Assembly (NCBI GenBank): GCA_041658205.1
Contig: JBBAAO010000001.1
Location: 1,922,001 to 1,986,000, forward strand
DNA: 64,000 bases
Reading direction: 5' to 3'
From: Bacteroidota bacterium
GTDB lineage: Bacteria > Bacteroidota > Ignavibacteria > UBA10030 > UBA8401
This document shows positions 42,574 to 52,700 of this stretch, piece by piece (position 1 is the first letter of the stretch; every line of letters begins with the position of its first letter). The notes under the pieces were generated by a model. That model saw nothing but the letters and a program-made list of their open reading frames with translations, was not told where the DNA came from and searched no databases. A program made the translations under genes and the position numbers.

Positions 42574-44401
42574 ATTTATACCAGAGATACCTTCCCGAAG
42601 TCTTTTTCCAGAATGAGAATTTAGAAGCACCTCGAAATATTTGAATTCTTCGGATTTTCAAAAAATCAATCCAAATATTCCGTCGTCCTTCATCGAGTGC
42701 AACAGCAAAGAGATATCCCGAATCTCTGACACACTGTTTTATTTTTTCATTCACAAAACCGTGAGGATAGGCAAACGAAATCACTCTTTGTTTCAATTGT
42801 TGCTCAATAGTAGATTTTGATTCTGTAATTTCCGCCGTTAATTCTTTGTCGGAGATAAGGTTCATTTTTGGCCTGCTATACGAAGCCGAACCGATCTCAA
42901 AACCGTTTGCACTCAATTCTTTCGCCTCTGCAAATGTCAATGGTAGATTCCCATCAGTGCTTGTAAGATTGGTTTGTAGGAAAAATACTCCAGTGAAACC
43001 GTATTTTTTTAACAATGGATAAGCAGTAATAAAATTTTCTTTAAAGGAATCGAATGTTAGAATAACCGGTTTGGGAGGTATCGGTGTTTTAAAAGACGCA
43101 ATCGATTCTAAGTCGTAAAAATTGAGCGGCGTAAAGCCCTTTTCTTTCAGAAATTGAAGTTGAGCCTCAAATTCCGATTGATCTATTGCACGTTCATCTC
43201 CATGCGGGATGTCAATACTGGAGAATTTTAATAGACTCGTAAACCGGGGAGTTTGAACAGACGAGGTATTGCTATTTTTGGAAATACGCTGATACGATAA
43301 TACAGGGATCTCATTAATCCCTTTTTTCTTCGCAATGGCTTCGGTATAAACAACGCTCATCTGCGATGAAACGCTGTTAATCTCAAAATTGTCTTCAATA
43401 AATTTTCGTCCCCATTCTCCAGAAAATTTCTCAGGATGCTCCAACAGAGCCAGAATCGATCGGACTGATCTCTCAACATCGATCGGTCGGCGCGCGTCCA
43501 GGTCACCAAAGTTTGTCACCAATGCTTCCCGCTCCGTTTCCTCAGAAATGAGCCCCACATAATTTGATTCTCCTATGGAAACAACGGGAACTCCGCAAGC
43601 TATCGCTTCCATCGCAACACGGCCGGAACCAATGATGAGATCAGAATTGCGATAAACAAGTTCGACATTATTGCTGAACCCTTTTGCAAAAATGAATTCC
43701 GTACCGACTCTCTTATTGGTCATCTCAATAGCGGGTATAATCTTACTCTTTTCGTTCATTCCGCCGATAATATGGAACTCCACATTTTTGTATCGTTCGA
43801 ATATTTTTGGGAATATCTGTTCCACGATAATCAACAGGGTATCCCCTTTGAATCCTGACAACCGACCAACAAAGGAGACGATTTTCTTAGCGCGTTTTGG
43901 AGGAGTATGTTTTTTGAAGTTCCATTTGGTAAGGTCGATCCCGTTATGAACAAGCGAGAGTGAATCCAGTTCGTATTGAAGATCATGATTGAGGTGATCA
44001 TAGATCGATTTGCAGACCGCAACACGTTTTTCGCCGTATACGGAAAACATTTTGGATGAAAAATGAAGGTGTTGCCTTCCATGAATAGAGGAAACCAAAG
44101 GAACATTTCCTTGCCGAGTGGCGAAATAGGATACCCAGCTTGCAGCTCGCGAATGGGCATGAACAACATCAATGTTATTTTTACCGATGAACTCTTTTAA
44201 AAAGGAGATATTCTTCCATCGTTGAGCAACATCACGTTTTCCGATGGGATGGGCGATTATCTTTGCGTTGGTATTTGTGTAAAAATTATCCGAAATAATA
44301 AATACAGAATGACCATTTGCTATTTGTGTATCCGCTAGTGTTGCTGCAAATGTTTCTGCACCCGTTACCTCAAATTGTGAGAGTACCTGTAAAATATTCA
44401 C
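42563..44401 (-). CDS. Fusion of GT4 glycosyltransferase and a degenerate polysaccharide deacetylase-like domain
   Basis: 612 residues. The N-terminal two-thirds (1 to about 350) is a GT-B family 4 transferase: VTGAETFAATLA, HSRAASWVSYFA, VAVCKSIYDHL, FVGRLSGFKGDTLLI and the nucleotide-sugar loop SGRVAMEAIACGVPVVSIGES. After a linker (about 350-385) the C-terminal part follows the NodB/CE4 fold. Its first motif reads LTFDSFKENF (Asp451, Ser452 in place of TFDDG) and the second EIGSASYSRPKMN (Ala506 and Arg510 where HxxxH is usual). YPHG near residue 555 remains. The deacetylase part is probably inactive, perhaps a binding domain. The first part is a cytoplasmic transferase of cell-surface sugars. 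Confidence 0.88.
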   Translation of the reverse strand: MNILQVLSQFEVTGAETFAATLADTQIANGHSVFIISDNFYTNTNAKIIAHPIGKRDVAQRWKNISFLKEFIGKNNIDVVHAHSRAASWVSYFATRQGNVPLVSSIHGRQHLHFSSKMFSVYGEKRVAVCKSIYDHLNHDLQYELDSLSLVHNGIDLTKWNFKKHTPPKRAKKIVSFVGRLSGFKGDTLLIIVEQIFPKIFERYKNVEFHIIGGMNEKSKIIPAIEMTNKRVGTEFIFAKGFSNNVELVYRNSDLIIGSGRVAMEAIACGVPVVSIGESNYVGLISEETEREALVTNFGDLDARRPIDVERSVRSILALLEHPEKFSGEWGRKFIEDNFEINSVSSQMSVVYTEAIAKKKGINEIPVLSYQRISKNSNTSSVQTPRFTSLLKFSSIDIPHGDERAIDQSEFEAQLQFLKEKGFTPLNFYDLESIASFKTPIPPKPVILTFDSFKENFITAYPLLKKYGFTGVFFLQTNLTSTDGNLPLTFAEAKELSANGFEIGSASYSRPKMNLISDKELTAEITESKSTIEQQLKQRVISFAYPHGFVNEKIKQCVRDSGYLFAVALDEGRRNIWIDFLKIRRIQIFRGASKFSFWKKTSGRYLWYKYVY

Positions 44402-44568
44402 AGGGATCTCCTTCTGGGGTAACGGGCAAGAGCACAGTGAAACACCAATAAGGAATTCGGAGCACTAAAACGTAGATTAAAAGATCTCATTTGTTAAATT
44501 TGGACAGATTTTTCTACAAAATCACGAAAAAAGTTGTATATTTCACAAGAAAATTAAAGGATGCCGCT

Positions 44569-45267
44569 ATGAAAGTTTCGACTCTCTTCATTCTAACTGT
44601 ACTGTTTTCATCGTTCATCTTTTCGCAAAATATTTTAGAGATGCATAATCCAAGCGAGACACTCTCCGCAGAAAAATGTTATGATGTTATCAAGACAGTT
44701 TGGGACGGTTTAAAGAAAATCTCCGAAGATCATCAAACCGAAGCTTCCGAAAAGAATGAATTTGAATCTACTGCAGAGTATAACGGCCGCATTCAAAAGA
44801 GTAAAGATGATTTCATCAACAAGATCAGAAAATTCTACAGCGATAACAAACTAAATTCCCAAGAATATTCTGTATGGTTGAAAGCAGAGTTGGCACGTTA
44901 CGATGCCGACAATCAAACGTACGGTTTAAAATCTGCGACACAAATCCTTGTCCAACCTAAGAAAAATGAAATTGCTGTCATTGTTCCTTCCAATAAATAT
45001 GTGACGATGACGGAAAAAAATTCCGGAGGCTACCGCAGAGCATATATTCATTTGAACACCAATCCGGAATTCACATGGTTTGTTAACAAGCAAACTGCAC
45101 AAGAAGCAAAAAATAAAGAACAAAATATTTTCTTCAAAATGGCATTCACATTTGATATTTCATTCAACGAATCCGCTAACCAAATTGTCCTGCAAATAGT
45201 ACCCACGAAACTTTCACTCATGAGTAAAATTGAAAATTTCACCTATTGGAGCGAGGATATTCGTTGA
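44569..45267 (+). CDS. Small exported hypothetical protein
   Basis: 232 residues from the ATG at 44569, preceded by AAAGGA at 7 bp. Signal peptide MKVSTLFILTVLFSSFIFSQ. The mature part is rich in Lys, Glu and Asn, with a helical section (about 45-115) and a beta-rich end (about 125-232; VTMTEKNSGGYRRAYIHLN and VLQIVPTKLSLM). I do not recognise the family. It is 10 bp upstream of fumarase and so may be co-transcribed; a weak promoter (TCTACA, 18-bp spacer, TATATT at 44513-44542) precedes it. Confidence 0.8.
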   Translation: MKVSTLFILTVLFSSFIFSQNILEMHNPSETLSAEKCYDVIKTVWDGLKKISEDHQTEASEKNEFESTAEYNGRIQKSKDDFINKIRKFYSDNKLNSQEYSVWLKAELARYDADNQTYGLKSATQILVQPKKNEIAVIVPSNKYVTMTEKNSGGYRRAYIHLNTNPEFTWFVNKQTAQEAKNKEQNIFFKMAFTFDISFNESANQIVLQIVPTKLSLMSKIENFTYWSEDIR

Positions 45268-45277
45268 GGAGGGTGGT

Positions 45278-46801
45278 ATGAACGAATTCAAACAAAGTAT
45301 TCTTGATCTCATAACAGATACATCCAGTAATCTCCCCCCTGATGTTCGCAAAGCCATTAAAGCTGCACAACAGAAGGAATCGAGCGGAACCCGCTCCGCA
45401 ATGGCATTAGAGACCATTGCTACCAATATTGATATGGCATGCGAAAATGTCGGCCCGATTTGCCAGGATACCGGTATGCTATCATTCTATATTCACACAC
45501 CTGTCGGTGCAAACCAAATCGAAATGAAACACTGGATTCGCGAAGCAGTGTCCGAATGTACGAAATCGGGAAAACTTCGTTCCAATTCAGTCGATTCACT
45601 GACGGGAAAAAACAGTGGCACAAATCTTGGCGAAGGCACCCCAATTATGCATTGGGAGCAGTGGGAAAATAATGACGAGATTGAAATAAAGTTGATCCTT
45701 AAAGGAGGCGGGTGCGAAAATAAAAATATTCAATATTCCCTTCCGATGGAACTGGAACATGTGGGAAAAGCTGGACGCAATCTCGAGGGAATTCGAAAAT
45801 GCATCTTGCACGCTGTATGGCAGGCACAAGGTCATGGCTGCTCCATTGGAGCGATCGGTGTCTGCGTCGGCGGAGATAGAATGTCCGGATATGAGCACGC
45901 CAAAATGCAATTGTTTCGTACCATTGACGATGTCAATCCGAATCCGACACTGGCAGAATTAGAAAATTATGTGATGAATCACGTTAACAGCCTTAAGATT
46001 GGAACAATGGGTTTTGGCGGAAATTCTACATTAATTGCGTGCAAAGTTGGCGCGCAGAATAGATTGCCTGCCAGTTTTTTTGTTTCTGTAGCATACGATT
46101 GCTGGGCTTTCCGTCGACAAGGAGTCATTCTGGACGCAAAGACCGGAAAGATTAAACGCTGGATGTATAAGGAAGACGCTCCAACGATTAAAATGAGTAC
46201 CAAAAGTGAAATTACTCTTACCGGTAACGAAATTGTACTGAATACACCTATCACCGAAGAAAAGATCCGATCATTAAAAGTTGGAGATGTTGTCCTAATC
46301 AGCGGAAAAATGTTCACCGGCCGCGATGCGATCCATGCACATTTAATGACGAATGATCCTCCGGTCGACCTTCATGGACAGGTATTATACCACTGCGGTC
46401 CTGTAACAATAAAAGAAAATGGAAAATGGAAAATAACTGCCGCAGGTCCCACGACAAGCAGCCGGGAAGAACCGTATCAGGCAGACATCATTAAAAATTA
46501 CGGAGTTCGTGCAATTGTTGGCAAAGGCGGAATGGGTAAAAAAACCCTCGCCGCTTTGAAAGAACATGGCGCAGTCTATCTGAATGCGATCGGCGGAGCA
46601 GCGCAATATTATGCAAAATGTATCACGTCCGTAGACGGAGTTGATCTTGAAGAATTCGGCCTGCCTGAAGCAATGTGGCATTTGACGGTGAAAAATTTCC
46701 CGGCGATTGTGACAATGGATGCCAACGGAAACAGCCTGCATGCAGAAATCGAAAATGCGTCGGCAAAAGAACTTTTAACACTTGCTCCATCAGTTTACTA
46801 A
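45278..46801 (+). CDS. fumA: Class I fumarate hydratase (iron-sulfur)
   Basis: 507 residues from the ATG at 45278 after a strong GAGGAGGGTGG site. The N-terminal (alpha) part has GPICQDTGMLSFY, GCSIGAIGVCVGGDRMSGYEHAK and GMGFGGNSTLIACKVG-like segments; the beta part (about 325-507) has LVISGK-type start, GRDAIHAH and GPTTSSREEPYQADIIKNYGVRAIVGKGGMG. The two parts are a single chain as in E. coli FumA/B. It hydrates fumarate to malate in the TCA cycle using an oxygen-sensitive [4Fe-4S] cluster. It is followed 17 bp later by citrate synthase. Confidence 0.95.
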   Translation: MNEFKQSILDLITDTSSNLPPDVRKAIKAAQQKESSGTRSAMALETIATNIDMACENVGPICQDTGMLSFYIHTPVGANQIEMKHWIREAVSECTKSGKLRSNSVDSLTGKNSGTNLGEGTPIMHWEQWENNDEIEIKLILKGGGCENKNIQYSLPMELEHVGKAGRNLEGIRKCILHAVWQAQGHGCSIGAIGVCVGGDRMSGYEHAKMQLFRTIDDVNPNPTLAELENYVMNHVNSLKIGTMGFGGNSTLIACKVGAQNRLPASFFVSVAYDCWAFRRQGVILDAKTGKIKRWMYKEDAPTIKMSTKSEITLTGNEIVLNTPITEEKIRSLKVGDVVLISGKMFTGRDAIHAHLMTNDPPVDLHGQVLYHCGPVTIKENGKWKITAAGPTTSSREEPYQADIIKNYGVRAIVGKGGMGKKTLAALKEHGAVYLNAIGGAAQYYAKCITSVDGVDLEEFGLPEAMWHLTVKNFPAIVTMDANGNSLHAEIENASAKELLTLAPSVY

Positions 46802-46818
46802 CTTTTCACTGGAGAACT

Positions 46819-48108
46819 ATGCCAAACGACACCCTTACTATTACTGATAATCGCACAGGGAAATCATACGAAATGCCGATTACCTACGGCACAATACATG
46901 CAACAGACTTGCGTAAGATCAAAGTTCATGATGATGACTTCGGCATGATGACGTATGATCCCGCTTTTATGAATACTGCCTCATGCAAAAGCACGGTCAC
47001 GTTCATCGACGGTGATAAAGGAATCCTTCGGTACCGAGGTTATCCTATTGAACAACTGGCAGAAAAAAGTTCTTACGTTGAAGTAACATATCTGCTCCTC
47101 TTCGGAGAACTTCCCACAAAAGAACAGTTGGTTGCGTGGGAAAATAAAATTACGATGCACACGTACATTCATGAAAATTTAAAGAAGTTGATGGAAGGCT
47201 TTCGGTATGATGCTCATCCAATGGGGATGTTCATCAGCACCGTAGCGGCGCTTTCAACATTCTACCCGGAAGCAAACAAGATATTTGATGCAGAAATAAG
47301 GCAAAAACAAATTTTACGGTTGATCGGCAAAGTTCCAACCATTGCTGCGTTTTCCTATCGTCATATCAAAGGAATGCCATATATTTATCCGAATAACGAC
47401 CTCTCGTTCATTCAGAATTTTTTAAATATGATGTACAGTATCGGTACCCCCCGATATGAAGTTCCTTCAATCTTCGAGAAAGCATTGAATATCCTCTTCA
47501 TTCTTCATGCAGATCATGAGCAGAACTGCAGCACCAGTGCTATGAGAAACGTCGGAAGCTCTCATGTCGATCCATATTCCTCTACTGCCGCAGCGGCAGC
47601 AGCGTTGTACGGTCCGCTGCATGGCGGCGCAAATGAAGCGGTGTTAAAGATGCTCGACCATATCGGCGACATTAAACAAGTTCCTGCATTCATTGAAAAA
47701 GTAAAAAAAGGTGAGGGACGTTTAATGGGATTTGGACATCGCGTCTACAAAAACTATGATCCCCGTGCAAAAGTGATTAAAAAGCTTGCAGACGATATGT
47801 TCAAGGTAACCGGCGTCGATCCGAAACTGGAGATCGCTCTTGAACTTGAACGAATCGCGTTAACCGATGAATATTTCGTAAAGCGTAAACTGTATCCAAA
47901 TGTGGATTTCTATTCCGGATTGATCTATAAAGCAATGGGTTTCCCGATGGAATTCTTTCCGGTACTCTTCGCTATCCCCCGCACCTCAGGTTGGATTACC
48001 CATTGGCAGGAAATGATTTTAGATGAAGAGCAAAAGATTGCTCGTCCCCGCCAGATTTACTTGGGACATGATACTCGAGATTATGTCGCCATTGACAAGC
48101 GTAAATAA
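46819..48108 (+). CDS. gltA: Citrate synthase
   Basis: 429 residues from the ATG at 46819 with GGAGAA 5 bp upstream. The active-site regions are visible: HADHEQNCSTSAMRNVGSSHVDPYSST (first His), GPLHGGANEAVLKML (second His), GFGHRVYKNYDPRAK and NVDFYSGLIYKAMG (with the catalytic Asp). Length and the N-terminal small domain fit the type II hexameric Gram-negative enzyme. It forms citrate from oxaloacetate and acetyl-CoA. Together with fumarase it makes a two-gene TCA unit closed by the terminator at 48126. Confidence 0.97.
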   Translation: MPNDTLTITDNRTGKSYEMPITYGTIHATDLRKIKVHDDDFGMMTYDPAFMNTASCKSTVTFIDGDKGILRYRGYPIEQLAEKSSYVEVTYLLLFGELPTKEQLVAWENKITMHTYIHENLKKLMEGFRYDAHPMGMFISTVAALSTFYPEANKIFDAEIRQKQILRLIGKVPTIAAFSYRHIKGMPYIYPNNDLSFIQNFLNMMYSIGTPRYEVPSIFEKALNILFILHADHEQNCSTSAMRNVGSSHVDPYSSTAAAAAALYGPLHGGANEAVLKMLDHIGDIKQVPAFIEKVKKGEGRLMGFGHRVYKNYDPRAKVIKKLADDMFKVTGVDPKLEIALELERIALTDEYFVKRKLYPNVDFYSGLIYKAMGFPMEFFPVLFAIPRTSGWITHWQEMILDEEQKIARPRQIYLGHDTRDYVAIDKRK

Positions 48109-48125
48109 TTGATTTTTCCACAAAG

Positions 48126-48153
48126 CGTCCCACAACAATGGGACGTTTTTTTT
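48126..48153 (+). terminator. Terminator after gltA
   Basis: CGTCCCA, 6-nt loop, TGGGACG, then eight T, 18 bp after the gltA stop. It excludes starts of the next gene upstream of 48154. Confidence 0.9.
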
Positions 48154-48167
48154 ATTATGAGACAACT

Positions 48168-48974
48168 ATGAAAGCAACAATCAATTCCTCTCTGATGCGC
48201 TTTATTGATGTCGGATCACAGAATTCGACGCCAATCATCTTTATTCACGGTTTCCCGTTTAGTCATAAGATGTGGAATTTCCCCGGCGGACAGATTGATG
48301 CGTTAAGTGCAACCAACCGTGTGATTGCCTACGACATTCGTGGACATGGTGAAAGCGAAGTCGGTTCCGCACATTATGCCATCGAACTGTTTGTCGATGA
48401 TCTGTTTGCCTTAATGGATCATCTGAATATTCCCAAAGCGATCCTCTGCGGACTTTCCATGGGTGGCTACATTGCACTTCGCGCCGTCGAACGAAATCCC
48501 GAACGCGTCATTGGACTCGTTTTATGCGATACAAAAAGTGAAGCTGATGGAAATGAAGCAAAAATTAAGCGTGCCAACGGCATTAAATTTATTCAAGCCA
48601 ATGGGATGAAGTACTACGCACAGGATTATGTGAAGATCGTTTTTGCTCCCTCGTCGTTCGATGCTCACCCTGAATCAATCAAAGCAATACAAAGTATTGT
48701 GGAACGTACAGCACCGACGGCGATCTTTGGATCTCTTCTTGCACTTGCAGCACGGACAGATACCACAGTGAGTCTTCCAAAAATCACATGCCCCACGCTT
48801 ATCCTTGTTGGAGAAAAAGATACATTGACTCCTTTAGCCGCCTCGCAAGCAATGAAGGACAATATACCCGGAGCAGAAATGTTTGTCATAGCGAATGCAG
48901 GTCATATCAGCAATATGGAGAATCCTGCGGAATTTAATAAACACCTTATCGCATTTGTAACGAAGATCAAATAA
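48168..48974 (+). CDS. Alpha/beta hydrolase (PcaD/esterase-like)
   Basis: 268 residues from the ATG at 48168, the first in-frame start after the gltA terminator. The alpha/beta-hydrolase features are IFIHGFPFSHKMW (oxyanion HG), AYDIRGHGESE, nucleophile elbow LCGLSMGGYIAL (Ser near residue 98), Asp in GEKDTLTPL and His in ANAGHISNMENP. It resembles 3-oxoadipate enol-lactonase and related esterases, but no beta-ketoadipate genes are nearby, so the substrate is open. Confidence 0.88.
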   Translation: MKATINSSLMRFIDVGSQNSTPIIFIHGFPFSHKMWNFPGGQIDALSATNRVIAYDIRGHGESEVGSAHYAIELFVDDLFALMDHLNIPKAILCGLSMGGYIALRAVERNPERVIGLVLCDTKSEADGNEAKIKRANGIKFIQANGMKYYAQDYVKIVFAPSSFDAHPESIKAIQSIVERTAPTAIFGSLLALAARTDTTVSLPKITCPTLILVGEKDTLTPLAASQAMKDNIPGAEMFVIANAGHISNMENPAEFNKHLIAFVTKIK

Positions 48975-48986
48975 TTTTTGCATTCG

Positions 48987-49021
48987 TTGTGCAGGGCGTC
49001 TTATGAAGACGTGCTACACAA
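48987..49021. repeat. Palindromic intergenic element (CGTCTT-ATG-AAGACG)
   Basis: A 6-bp inner stem with outer TTGTG/CACAA arms. TATTTTT follows, so it may end the hydrolase transcript; its look is also that of a small dispersed palindrome. Confidence 0.5.
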
Positions 49022-49034
49022 TATTTTTACCCCC

Positions 49035-49715
49035 ATGGCCTCAACCATACATTCCTTACACAAAGAAATTATTGATTGCCGAAAATGTCCCCGTTTAGTG
49101 CAATGGCGTGAAGAAATTGCTCAGACGAAAACAAAACGGTTTATGGATCAGGATTATTGGGGAAAACCTGTCCAGGGATTTGGCGATCCTAATGCGCAAA
49201 TATTACTGGTAGGATTGGCGCCGGCTGCTCACGGTGCGAATCGTACGGGAAGAATGTTTACGGGAGATGAAAGCGGCAATTGGCTATATCGGGCATTGTG
49301 GAAAGCAGGATTTGCCAATCAAAACAACTCAACAACGCGCAACGATGGATTAATCTTGAAGAACTGTTACATCACTGCAACGTGTCGCTGCGCTCCGCCG
49401 CAAAATAAACCATTACCCTCCGAGATTCAAAATTGTCGTCCGTTTATACTGCAGGAATTTCATTTACTGAAGAACCTGCGCGTCGTTATCGGATTAGGAA
49501 AAATCGGATTTGATGCTGCGTTCGATTGCATAAAAGAACTCGGTTGGACGAAATTGAAATCGAGGCCAAAATTTTCTCACGGCACTGTGATTGCGATTCA
49601 TTCCCGCCTGACACTGATTGGTAGTTACCATCCAAGCCAGCAAAATACGTTTACCGGTAAACTGACAAAAAAAATGTTCAACGCTATTTTTACCAAAACA
49701 AAAAAACTGCTTTAA
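49035..49715 (+). CDS. Uracil-DNA glycosylase, family 5 (UdgB)-like
   Basis: 226 residues from the ATG at 49035; the 19-residue extension upstream covers the palindrome and is not family-like. HKEIIDCRKCPRL holds the first cysteine pair and TATCRCAPP further Cys, expected ligands of a [4Fe-4S] cluster. The motif VGLAPAAHGANRTGRMFTGDESGNWL is the UDGb active-site form (no catalytic Asp/Asn of family 1 or 4), and IGSYHPSQQNTFTGKLT is the second conserved motif. It removes uracil, and in the family also hypoxanthine, from DNA. Confidence 0.94.
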   Translation: MASTIHSLHKEIIDCRKCPRLVQWREEIAQTKTKRFMDQDYWGKPVQGFGDPNAQILLVGLAPAAHGANRTGRMFTGDESGNWLYRALWKAGFANQNNSTTRNDGLILKNCYITATCRCAPPQNKPLPSEIQNCRPFILQEFHLLKNLRVVIGLGKIGFDAAFDCIKELGWTKLKSRPKFSHGTVIAIHSRLTLIGSYHPSQQNTFTGKLTKKMFNAIFTKTKKLL

Positions 49716-49718
49716 AAT

Positions 49719-49746
49719 AACAAGTCCCGCATTTGCGGGACTTGTT
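49719..49746. terminator. Convergent terminator between udgB and the Ig lipoprotein gene
   Basis: AACAAGTCCCGC, ATTT loop, GCGGGACTTGTT: a perfect 12-bp stem located 3 bp after the glycosylase stop and 22 bp after the minus-strand stop. T-rich sequence follows on the plus strand. Confidence 0.85.
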
Positions 49747-49768
49747 ACACTACATTTTTTTCAACACA

Positions 49769-52700
49769 TCAATCTACTGTTCCGGTCGCCAGTACTTTCT
49801 TGTATACCCCATACACAGGATGTACTACCGTTAACGTAATCAGTGATGCTGCCGGTGGATCGGTATCGCCTGCATCTGCATCGGAAACAGTAAAGGTAAA
49901 TGATGTTATACCTGCACCGGTTAACTTAGTGTCCGGCATTGTTATATTAACATTCCCATCCACTGACAATCCATCGGCAGAAATTGAGATGGACGTTCCG
50001 GAAGACATTGGATGATTTAAATAATCCTGAACAGTAAATGTAAATGGTCCTGCCGATCCACCATTGGTAATCGTATATGTATTAATTGCATCAGTTTTGG
50101 TTAGAATTGGGCTTCCGGTCCACAATACTTCAATAGAATCGGAAATAAAAGTACTGTCTCTACCGATAGTTCGAGCATACACTCGGGAGAATCCATCGGT
50201 CAATCCAGACGCTAGTTTTGTGCCTGTTGGGAAAGGATTGCTTGAATAGAGTGACATAGCAACAAAACCATCTTTATCCGTAAGGCCTTGAAGTGTTTGA
50301 ATTACACCGTTAGCAGTGTTGAAGTAGACAATCGTTCCTTCCTTCACCGGATTGCTATATTTATCACCAACCTGAACTGTTATTTGGGTGGAATGAAACG
50401 CTTTTTGCAGTCCAGGGAAATTAAAGAATGCCGGCGCAATAGTAAAGTGTGATTGATCTGCAAATCCGGAGTTCACGGAAATTCTAACCGGCTGTGACTT
50501 AATCGATCTTACTGGATTCGTAAGGTTAATGACTGCTTCTAACTGAACAGCACCTGCTTGCGTTCCGCTGAGAATTGAGACACGCACTCTTCCGTTCTCA
50601 TCGGTACTGTCTGTGAGAGGCAGGATTGTTGGCGACGTACCACTGTTCGTAAATGTATTCGGGAAAAAGTTCGTATTAAAGTTTACTGTTGCTTTATTGT
50701 CGAGCGTAATCGGTGCGCCGACTGAATCTCGTACTTCATACGTTAATGTAGCATTTTCCGTTCCACCTACTCCTGAAATGGAAAGATCCGTTGTGGATGC
50801 AGTGATTAAAGCTATTGAGGCTGCTACCCTCGCCGTCGCCGGAACAATAATATTTGCCGGTGCAAGAAGTTTGCCATAGATAGTTTTGATTGATGTTCCG
50901 GTAACACCGGTGACAGTTATTTTAATTTTAAAATTACCACTTGTTCCGCCATTCGCCATGAAATCAGCTATGGAGAAATTGAATTTTGTACCATTCACTT
51001 TATCCTGCGTATCAGGAAGTTCACCAGTCGTATTTCCACTCACCAACAGTTGGGTAGAAATTGAACCCTCAATGTTGATGTCATATTCGTGGCCGCCAGA
51101 TATCGGATTTCCAAGATTATCCTTGATTTCATAATCAATACTTGCACTGGCACCATCAAACAATGTTATAGAATCTGACGGAACATTTGACACGGTAACC
51201 GAAGGTTTCCCGGACATTAACACATTGAATGATTTTTTAATCACACCACCGTTCCCAACAGTAGAAGCGGTGATGGTCTTGTTACCGAGATATGCAGTAT
51301 TAGCAACTGAAGTAAATTTGGCTGATACAATTCCAGAAACATCCGTAAATGAAGCTGCAGTTATTAAACCAGCATTGGTCTCAAAATACACAGCCGTCCC
51401 CTGTTTTACAGGATTGCCATATTGATCACCAAGCTGCATTTCAATTAATTTATCTCCGCCGTAAATTGATAAATTTTGACTAATGTTTTTGAAAATAAAT
51501 AGTGAGTCAACGGCAAACCCTCCGTGCACAACAATCGGTACCGGAGATGATTTAATAGAACTATCACTATTTTGAGCAATCACTTGCAAGACCGTTGATC
51601 GTATCCCGCTTGTTACAGTAACAGATACTCTACCCGAAAATGGATCGGTCATTGCACTTGTTGGATTAACTTCTTCATCAAATCCAATAACACCCAACCT
51701 TCTAAAATCAAGACGAGTTTGGTTTGCAAAATCTAAAGGATTTCCTAATAGATCTCTTGCTTCAAATGTAATAATAGCATTTTCTTCACCACCAACTCCG
51801 CGAACGGAGATTTCTCTCTTATCAACTGAGATCAGTGCAATTGATTTTATTGGTCCAGTCTTTACGTAGACAGGAACAGGATTCGAAACAATCGATGAGG
51901 AACCTGCCGTTACCTTCGCTTCAACCCTCAACACCCCCGCCTTAATTCCGCTATGGACAACAACTTTTACTTCGCCGGAATCGTCAGAAACGGCGTAGGA
52001 CGGACTCAAAAATTCGCTTGCATTCTGTGATTGTGTAAGTGAAAATTGTACGGCGGCATTTTTCACCGGCTGCTGGCTAAGATTTCTTACTCTAAATGTA
52101 ATCGTATCTGTTGTCGGCGTTCCGGCATTTGCCACAAAAATAGTATCCTTTGAAGATCGGAAGTACGATACAGATGCAACACTTCCTTCATTTCCAACTC
52201 CTGCTCCGCCTTTCAGAGTACCATTCATTGAATGAGACAAGGTTCCAGATGTATTCGGTCCGATAACTGAAATTTTAAATAATATCGGTTTGGGGCCTTG
52301 GCCTTCATCTTTCACTGTATCTCTTGCCGTAAACGAGAACTGAGTAGTACCAACTCCTTTTATTTTCGTATCTGTCATGGTAACATTCACATCTCCAGAA
52401 AGGGCAATATTTGCTGAACCTGATCCGGTTGCTTGCACGCTGATCAGATTTCCTTGAGCCAACGGATTCCCATTCACGTCTGCTACGCTAAATTGGAACG
52501 TTTTGGACAAACCATCTTCCATTTCAAAATTTGCATACGGTCCGCTTATTTCTGAAATAACTGCATCGCGTGAGAAAACAACGGTCTGTGTATCTCTGAT
52601 AATGGATCCCCCAACTCCTATTGTTTTCGCTTCAATCGTAGCTACGCCGGATGGGGGCATCGGATTAACAATCTGAAGGTTTGCTGTTGCAGCACCGGAA

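Noticed and set aside
44495..44502. TAnnTTTG-type Bacteroidia -7 box (TAAATTTG) upstream of the small exported protein
   Set aside because: No TTG at the expected -33 distance, and the other promoters of the window follow a different pattern.
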